From NCBI GenBank assembly GCA_032433595.1, contig JASWJB010000179.1, forward strand, positions 25,474 to 89,473: 64,000 nucleotides of DNA, read 5' to 3'. Positions 57,473 to 64,000 of the stretch are shown here, one piece after another. The first letter of the stretch is position 1. Each line of letters opens with the position of its first letter. The translations under genes and the position numbers were made by a program. The stretch comes from Conoideocrella luteorostrata. Taxonomy: Eukaryota > Ascomycota > Sordariomycetes > Hypocreales > Clavicipitaceae. Under the pieces are notes generated by a model. The model was not told the DNA's origin, did not search any database, and saw nothing but the letters and a program-made list of their open reading frames with translations.

Positions 57473-58240
57473 TTACTGCTTCTTCTTAGCAGCGGCCTTT
57501 CCTGTAGGAGCGTCCTTCTTCGCAGCAAGAGCAGCGTCATCATCTCTATCTCTCTTCTCCGCATACCACTGCCCGGCTTGAAGAACCAGGACACCAATCA
57601 GCACCAGAGCGAGAATAGTGTTACTAGCAGACAACACTCTGAGGCTATCTTCCCGTCCGAGGACGATCTGGCCCTCGGTCTTGGCAGCGGCTTTCTTGAA
57701 TTCCTCGCTATCCCAGAACCCAGCGCTCACAGTACGCAGGCCCTTGACAATATTGGAAATGTAGACAGCAACACCGATGGTATAGAGGATCAGGGACGCT
57801 CCATCAAAGAGAAAGTTGGCCTCACTAGGCTTGAACAGCTTGATGAACATTCCCAAGAATCCGACACTAACGATGATGTTGAGCATGCGGCCGATGAGAG
57901 GGGGTGACTGATGAATGAACTTGAGATGAGTCTCGAGCTGATCATAATAGCTGGCCGGAACAGGCTCCTTGCTCCAGAGCAGGGGGAAATCGTAGGGAAA
58001 TGACGCAAAGAGGATTCCGAGGAAAAAGCAGGTTGCTACCAGGCCAAGGAAGATTAGTACGCACTGCACATGAAATATAAAAAGAAATTGGCGGTGGGAG
58101 TTGAGAGGGGGGAGATGGGAGGCGGCAATCCGCATTCCTATAATAAACGTACGTCCAATGATCATAAATGTTGAGAAGGAACCAGAGCCATGATAGTTGG
58201 ACGATTTGGTCGTCTTCGTCCAATCAATGTAGCCGCCCAT
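57473..58240 (-). CDS. SHR3: ER packaging chaperone Shr3 family
   Basis: A 216-aa membrane protein from exons 58240-58153 and 58035-57473. Shr3 (Psh3 in S. pombe, ShrA in Aspergillus) helps amino-acid permeases fold and leave the ER. The family block appears as FSTFMIIGPTCFFLGILFAS and FPYDFPLLWSKEPVPASYYD, created by splicing out a 117-nt intron. Four membrane helices are visible (TM1 at the block, then LIGRMLNIIVSVGFLGMFIK, FLFDGASLILYTIGVAVYI, TILALVLIGVLVLQAG) with a lysine-rich cytosolic tail ending AAAKKKQ, a typical ER-retention dilysine-like end. The intron is in frame without stops, so an unspliced reading would wrongly insert 39 residues in TM1. Confidence 0.9.
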   Translation of the reverse strand: MGGYIDWTKTTKSSNYHGSGSFSTFMIIGRTFIIGMRIAASHLPPLNSHRQFLFIFHVQCVLIFLGLVATCFFLGILFASFPYDFPLLWSKEPVPASYYDQLETHLKFIHQSPPLIGRMLNIIVSVGFLGMFIKLFKPSEANFLFDGASLILYTIGVAVYISNIVKGLRTVSAGFWDSEEFKKAAAKTEGQIVLGREDSLRVLSASNTILALVLIGVLVLQAGQWYAEKRDRDDDAALAAKKDAPTGKAAAKKKQ

Positions 58241-61200
58241 CTTGGATGTTAGAGACGCGGTAGTCGACTTTACTTTAGGTCTGGAGTCAAAGATGGTTGG
58301 GCGCGCAAGGCAAGCTCTCCCGGCGTCGATGCTTGGGTCGCGAATAGTGGTAGGCAAGGCGTGTCTCGTCGCGAAATTTCGTCGAGTGCGCGGAGACAAC
58401 CGGCTGCAGTGAGGAGTGGGGGAAAGGCTGCAAAGGGAAGAGAGAGACATGCAGAGTGTTAAGGGTGACGTGGCGGAACCGCCATTTTCTTAGCACGGGC
58501 TAGGTGGCGCTTTGGTGCTGCAGCCCTCAAAGCTATGTTGAACACCCCGCATGCTCCGCTATAACTAGAGAGAGAGACTGACTACTAGTATGAAATTCAG
58601 TCCGTGACGTTTCCACCCTCAATGTGCGGACTACAGAGCATCGCACACCATGGCGACTGCAAGGTGAAAGTCGGCAGAGCCAAGTACACTCTGCTCGGTA
58701 TGTTAACCGTCAACTGTTCCCGTCGAGTCCTGCAGTAACTTGAGAACAACGGCTCGGGACTTCTAGGCGTCTGCAGAATTCTACGGAGCAGTATACTTTT
58801 GAATTGCCCATTGGTGCACTCCTGACTCCGTGCATATTGTGATTAGTTACGGAGTATTCCGTACATCACTGTTCGAAAGCGCGGGTGGCCGGCCAGTCGA
58901 GATGGCGACGTAGCGGCATGAAGTCGACGCGCACTGCATTTGGACTGCATATTGACTGCATACTGACTGCAAGACCAAAAACACGTCATTTTATGACTCG
59001 ATTCGATTGATTGCTGAGTTGTTTGCTTGGTCGCTCGTTTTGTTCAAGCCACATTTTCGGCCTGGCTCTTTTCTCCAGACGACGGCGGTGATACACTCTA
59101 CCCAAGCATGCACCAATCAGTCCATCAATCCATTGACCTCATACTGCGATCGGCCGCCGCGACAACGCATTTACAAGGACAGACGGACAAGGTTTCCCCA
59201 CCTACTTGAGTAGAGAAAAGTTTTTCCTTTACGGAGCACAGGGAATAAAATAGGTTGTGGTAGTAGCACGACCACGTTGTCAGCCCCGTTATACAAGAGT
59301 CGAGTCCGGTCCACCCATCCAAGTTACACTGGAGCAACGGCAGGGATCCCGGCGGACAGTCGCGACAAGTTCCCAGTAACTTAGCTGCTTTTGGCTCGCG
59401 AATTGGTCGGTATGGAGAATGAAGTCCAGATTTTTTTTCTTATCAGATGATCAGATAATCTCACCGACACGCTAGTCCCAATACCCTGCACTGTATCGTC
59501 CAGGCACGCCAATCAAACTTGCAAACCACCCACCCACAACACCAGCCCACCAAGCAACCCACCAACCATCCTGACTTAAAGTACAAGAGAAACCACAGAC
59601 AACGGTATGGCCAAAATCTACAATATTTCCTCCGTCGCTATTTGTGCGTAGCCAGTCAGTTTACCAAGGCGCGGCCCCCACTGTCGGTTTGTGTGTTTAA
59701 ATGCTGAGTCCATTTTCACTCCGTTGGCCAATTCCTCTCATCCTTTTCTTCATTAATGCGTTCCACCTTATGGCCGGTTTCTTAGGATATTTTGCTTTTC
59801 ATAATTGCCTTGGGATCGTGACTTCCACATTCGTCATTTTAGCCACTGTGATCTTTGTCAAGACGTTGCATTTTCTAGATTCGGCGGTTTTAACACGTCG
59901 TGAACGATAGCAACCCCAGCCGTAACTCAATTGCTAAGTCGACTCCTTTATGAAGAGGTAGTCCGTTGAGACCGGGGGGAGGGGCGTGGGGGGGTGTCTC
60001 GTTTTCTGTGTTTCTGCCGAATGGTTGCTCAGACTCGTATTAAAACCAAGAATGTAGGCGTACGGCTTGGACAAATGTAGGGCTTTACCTTGCTCGCATG
60101 CAAGCCTGGTTTAACATGGCCCTGGAGCTGTGTATTGTATCGGATGGGCATTCCACTCACTTGGCCCTTAGCCAGCGTAGTCTCCCGATAGTAGTTGATG
60201 CTGGTAAGTACTGTTGTCTCCCTGTTTTGCAACTTCGTCAACGGCCTTCATCGCCAACCGCGTACAGTGATAACTCTGTCCAATGACGTTTACTCCCCGG
60301 ACAATGGGTATCTTCTATGCTGGGCTGTTTGCATCCTTGCACAGCGGTCTGATCATCTTGATCTATCGCTAGGTATGAGAGTGTTGGGATATCAACCGTG
60401 AGGATCTTCAACAATTACAGCAATGCCGGCTCGAGATACACAAGGAGTCATTATGATAATCCATGCATCTGCACAAATAAGACAAAGATAGTCTGATACC
60501 AGTTAATGACAATTTATGAGGAACATCACCCTATTACTGAATGACATTGAACGAGTCAGGCGGACTGTCTAGGAGAAAATTTACGCAGACTGAAAGGGGT
60601 AGAGTGTCACGACTGGGGTACTGGTAAAGCAGAGTGATAGATGAAGTATTCGTAGCTTCTTAGCAACAAGGTAGCACTGTATTGTGAACGGTCTTAATCT
60701 CTGGCCTTCTAACAATCTACTCTCGTACTCCGATGAGCACCGGCCATATCGGGGAGTCCTCAGAGAAAGTTCAAACACAGGTGATAGAGATATGGAAAAG
60801 TAAAATACTATTGTAACAGAATGTACCGCATCAGGTAAACGGGATGCTAATTGCCCCCACGAGAGTGCTCCAAATCTGATAAATGTCCCCGCGCCGCAGA
60901 ATCCACCAGCCGTGCCGTGCTCGGTATACCTAGTCGGGGGGAAGACGCCGTATGATTTTCCTGTCGTTCAATCTGTCAATCGAAAACGGGTCATATTTTA
61001 AACGTTCATAAGAAAAACATCTGCTTGTATGAATAAACCGTTTGCAATGCGTACAGCTCAATAAGTCTTGAAAATGTACCTTTGCTTTCTCTGCATGCAC
61101 AGTGTGTCTGTCGGTTGCGAAATTGAGAAGCAAAAAAAAAGGTTGGCGGGGTAAATCCCCCTCCACCTTCCATGTTTGACACGGGGCGAACACAAAATCG

Positions 61201-61372
61201 TCGCCGGCCGATGCTTTTGTGGTGGTATGAACCACTCAGGAGTGCATCTAACCGCTCTTTCCCCACCGCAAGTCGCCAATAGCAGCAAAGGCCAGCGCAC
61301 GCGACCATCCAGACCTTGTGAGGGGAAGTATTCCATATAAGCCGTTGCCGTGCTATATCAGGCATCTCCTTC
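58241..61372. other. Intergenic, 3.1 kb, largest gene-free stretch
   Basis: Divergent gap between SHR3 (-) and the dipeptidyl peptidase gene (+). It contains a TACGGAGTATTCCGTA palindrome near 58849-58864 and three GACTGCA words spaced 11 bp at 58943-58971. A pyrimidine/CA-rich tract lies at ~59520-59580. A hydrophobic 69-codon frame (59701-59910) is not supported by homology. An untranslated or poorly conserved transcript is possible but not shown. Confidence 0.5.
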
Positions 61373-63777
61373 ATGTCTTCCTCGCTTCTTCAAAAGCTAC
61401 CTGCTCGGAGAACAATTTCCTGTAGCGCTTCAACTACCTGGTTTCGACCTCCCGTCTCTCGAATCGCTCCTGCTATCTGCTCTGTCTGGCCCTTCATCTC
61501 TCAGAGGCAGTCTTCCACCATGGTTTCCACAGATCTCAAGCATTTCCTCGCTGATCAGCCGCCCTCTGTAGTGAGGCTGGAAATTGAGAAGCACTTCGAG
61601 GCCTTGAACGACAAGCAGAAGCGTTACGCTCATTTTATCAGCAAGTATGTTCAGTCCATTGACCTTGTCTCGCTACGCGGTCTACAATGCTGTGGCAAAC
61701 GTTACTGACCACGTACAGGGCTTGTTTCGCTGGCACAAGAATTGTTCTCCGACAGATCTCTCCGGAGTCAGAGCCCATTTACGACTTGATTGTGACTTTG
61801 CACAAGAGCTGCAATGGCGACTGGCAGAGTTTGGCCAAGAAAGCCGGTGTTGACGAGGCAGAGCTTACCAGCTTTCTCGAGTATGCGGCCCAGTTTCTTG
61901 GCAATAACGGAAACTATAAAAGCTTTGGTGATTCCAAGTTCCTTCCTAGATGTAGTGAGAAATCTGTGGCCGCTCTCGCTTCAACTTCCCCTGAGGCTTC
62001 CAAGTTCTACGAGGCAACTGAGGGTGCCATTTTCAGCCACGACAAGCCTGGTTTGCTCCATTTCGGCTTCATCGATGCCGGCCATATGACCAACTACTAT
62101 CCCGATTCTCCTTCCATCACCAAGGACGAGATTGAAAGTGTTTCCGCGTGGATGGAGAAGAAGGGACTTCTCCCTGAAAATAACAGGTTACGCAAGACTT
62201 CCGATGGCTCTTTCGAGATCCTCATTGCCTCAGCGGTGACCAGTGTTCCTGCGGAGGGTGGCGATATTGGTAAAGAAACTAAATTCACCGTCGAAGACGG
62301 TGCTCTAGAAGGCAAGACTATCCAACTAATCTATGGAGACTATGCGAAGGAAATGGGAGCTATTGCATCCTACTCCAAGCAAGCTGCCGAAAACGCAGAG
62401 AATGAGACCCAGAAGTCCATGCACACTAATTACAGCAAGTCTTTTGAATCTGGCTCCATCGAGGCTTACAAAAACGCCCAGAGAGATTGGATTAAGGATA
62501 AGGGCCCCATGGTAGAATGCAATATTGGATTCGTGGAGACATACCGAGATCCCGCCGGCATTCGTGGTGAATGGGAAGGCTTTGCCTCCATGGTTAATTT
62601 GGAACGTACTCGTTCCTTTGGCGAGCTTGTTTCTGCTGCCCCAACGCTCATTCCTCTACTTCCGTGGGGTAGGGATTTTGAGAAGGATAAGTTTCTATCT
62701 CCTGACTTTACCTCTTTGGAAGTTATGACTTTTGCTGGATCTGGCATACCCGCCGGCATCAACATTCCAAACTACGACGATATTCGCCAAAATGAAGGAT
62801 TCAAAAACGTCTCTCTTGGCAACGTGTTGAGCGCAAAGGCTCCCAATGAGAAAATTCCATTTATCCGTGATGAGGATCTTGACGTCTTCAAAAAATACCG
62901 AGATCCCGCCTTCGAGACCCAAGTTGGTCTCCACGAGTTAACTGGTGAGTAATACATTCGTATCTCCAAGCTCATAGGCCTAGTCGATTAACTTCGCTCT
63001 ACAGGCCATGGCTGTGGCAAGCTCCTACAGGAAACTTCTCCAGGCGTGTTCAATTTTGACAAGGAGAACCCTCCTATCAGCCCTGTCACCCAAAAACCCA
63101 TTACCACTTGGTACAAGCCAGGCCAAACTTGGGGCTCCTTGTTTGGCAGCATTGCGGCCTCTTATGAGGAGTGCCGAGCCGAGCTGGTTGCTATGTACCT
63201 TTGCTGCGAGTTCCCCGTTCTGAAGATCTTTGGGTTCGGAGATGGTAGCATTGATATGGATGGTGAGGCTGGTGATGTTCTGTACGCATCCTATCTTTCC
63301 ATGGCTCGTGCTGGGCTTGCCTCTATTGAGCTGTGGGATCCCAAGAGCCAGAAGTGGGGACAGGCTCACAGCCAAGCTCGTTTCTCTATCCTCAAGTGCT
63401 TCTTGCAGGCCGGTGACGACTTCTGCAAACTGCACTACACTAAAGATGATCTTTCCGATCTGACCATCCACCTTGACCGATCCAAGATCCTCACCTCTGG
63501 CCGCAAGGCTGTTGCTGATTATCTTCAAAAGATCCACATCTATAAATCTACCGCTGATGTGGAGACTGGTAATAAGTTCTACACGGAAATGACCACGGTT
63601 GACCCCGACTTCTGGGGCAACAAGATCCGCAATGTCGTTCTTGATAATAAGCAACCTCGCAAGGTTTTTGTTCAGGCGAATACGACCCTGGATGAGACTT
63701 CCGGCAAGGTTTCCATTAAACACTATGAGCCTAGCCTTGTTGGCATCATCCAGAGTTGGGTTGACAGAGACCTATGA
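61373..63777 (+). CDS. Dipeptidyl peptidase III (M49)
   Basis: A 756-aa zinc metallopeptidase from exons 61373-61644, 61719-62944 and 63005-63777 (introns 74 and 60 nt). DPP III removes dipeptides from the N-terminus of short peptides in the cytosol. The M49 zinc motif HELTGH lies at residues 496-501, formed across the exon 2/3 splice. The second motif EECRAE is at 554-559. The first 49 residues are Arg/Ser-rich and presequence-like. Met50 (MVSTDLKHFLADQPPS) sits in a strong context (CCACCATGG) and matches the usual family N-terminus, giving a ~707-aa form. Two initiation sites, mitochondrial and cytosolic, are therefore plausible. Confidence 0.95.
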
Positions 63778-64000
63778 GGGATGTAAATAGTAGGAGTCTG
63801 TGGTGTCGAATCATGGGGAGGCGAAATATTGCACAGCACAAAAAAGGAGTATTCTATAAAACCCTTCTGGGCATTGGGCAAAACTGGTCTTTTTCCCTGT
63901 TTCGCGTATGCTCCGTCTATACGAAGTAATCTTAAGTCCTTTCTACTTAACTTGAGATTTATAGTATTTCTTTGCTTACGCAAGTCCTAAAAAAAAAAAA
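63778..64000. other. 3' region of dipeptidyl peptidase III gene
   Basis: Downstream flank. The window ends in a 12-A run. Nothing else is seen. Confidence 0.5.

Noticed and set aside
59701..59910. 69-codon hydrophobic ORF
   Set aside because: Short, no homology recognised, and the surrounding region shows no gene structure; hydrophobicity alone is weak evidence.
63989..64000. Terminal A run as a poly(A) tail or contig end
   Set aside because: Only 12 A at the edge of an arbitrary window; no conclusion is possible.

Overview
The window is nuclear DNA of a filamentous ascomycete, most likely a Sordariomycete and probably Hypocreales. The order is an inference. The evidence is many short introns (about 55-180 nt, GTANGT-type donors, CTRAY-like branch points, CAG/TAG acceptors), fungus-specific families (PalF arrestin, Pth11-like rhodopsin-domain protein, Zn2Cys6 regulator, GH76, SesB-type NLR, Shr3) and a dispersed TACTCCGTA intergenic motif. 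Twenty-six genes were resolved, exon by exon where spliced, plus one pseudogene. No rRNA, tRNA, CRISPR array or centromere/telomere repeat was recognised.

Layout. 1-1949 (-): 5' part of the clathrin heavy chain gene, cut by the window edge. 2.9-12.6 kb: alpha/beta hydrolase (-), rhodopsin-domain membrane protein (+), YwbE-like protein with a zinc finger (+), Zn2Cys6 regulator (-), DUF1640/FMP32 mitochondrial coiled-coil protein (+). 13.3-29.1 kb: D-2-hydroxyacid dehydrogenase (+), S-adenosylhomocysteinase (-), eIF3h (-), UPF0643 protein (-), secreted GH76 (-), mitochondrial SAM-type carrier (-), Ptc7-type PP2C (-), succinate dehydrogenase Fe-S subunit (+). 30-39 kb is the accessory part: an orphan secreted protein (+), a nine-exon lipase-like/NB-ARC/TPR NLR (-), two Mutator-like non-autonomous transposons in tandem, an SDR (+) and a further AT-rich inverted-repeat element. 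39.2-64 kb: Jac1 (+), PalF (-), a broken carboxymuconolactone-decarboxylase-like gene (-), DEAD-box helicase (+), Cdc6 (-), TspO/MBR (+), ornithine carrier (-), Shr3 (-), dipeptidyl peptidase III (+).

How the genes work together. Most of the window is housekeeping. SAH hydrolase and the SAM-type carrier both belong to the methyl cycle. The carriers, Ptc7, Sdh2, Jac1 and FMP32 all point to mitochondria. The genes are independently transcribed and I see no biosynthetic cluster. The SDR, secreted protein and NLR share a transposon-rich neighbourhood, which is typical of fast-evolving fungal non-self-recognition loci.

Most notable observations: (1) the two Mutator-like elements carry 9-bp target duplications that only pair up if the 50-bp spacer between them was inverted by recombination between their inverted repeats; (2) an apparently intact SesB-type NLR with one GC-AG intron lies beside them; (3) a roughly 38-bp block is shared by the NLR and SDR upstream regions; (4) the CMD-like pseudogene has its frameshift exactly where a TACTCCGTA motif sits; (5) three MBF-type ACGCG boxes lie upstream of cdc6.
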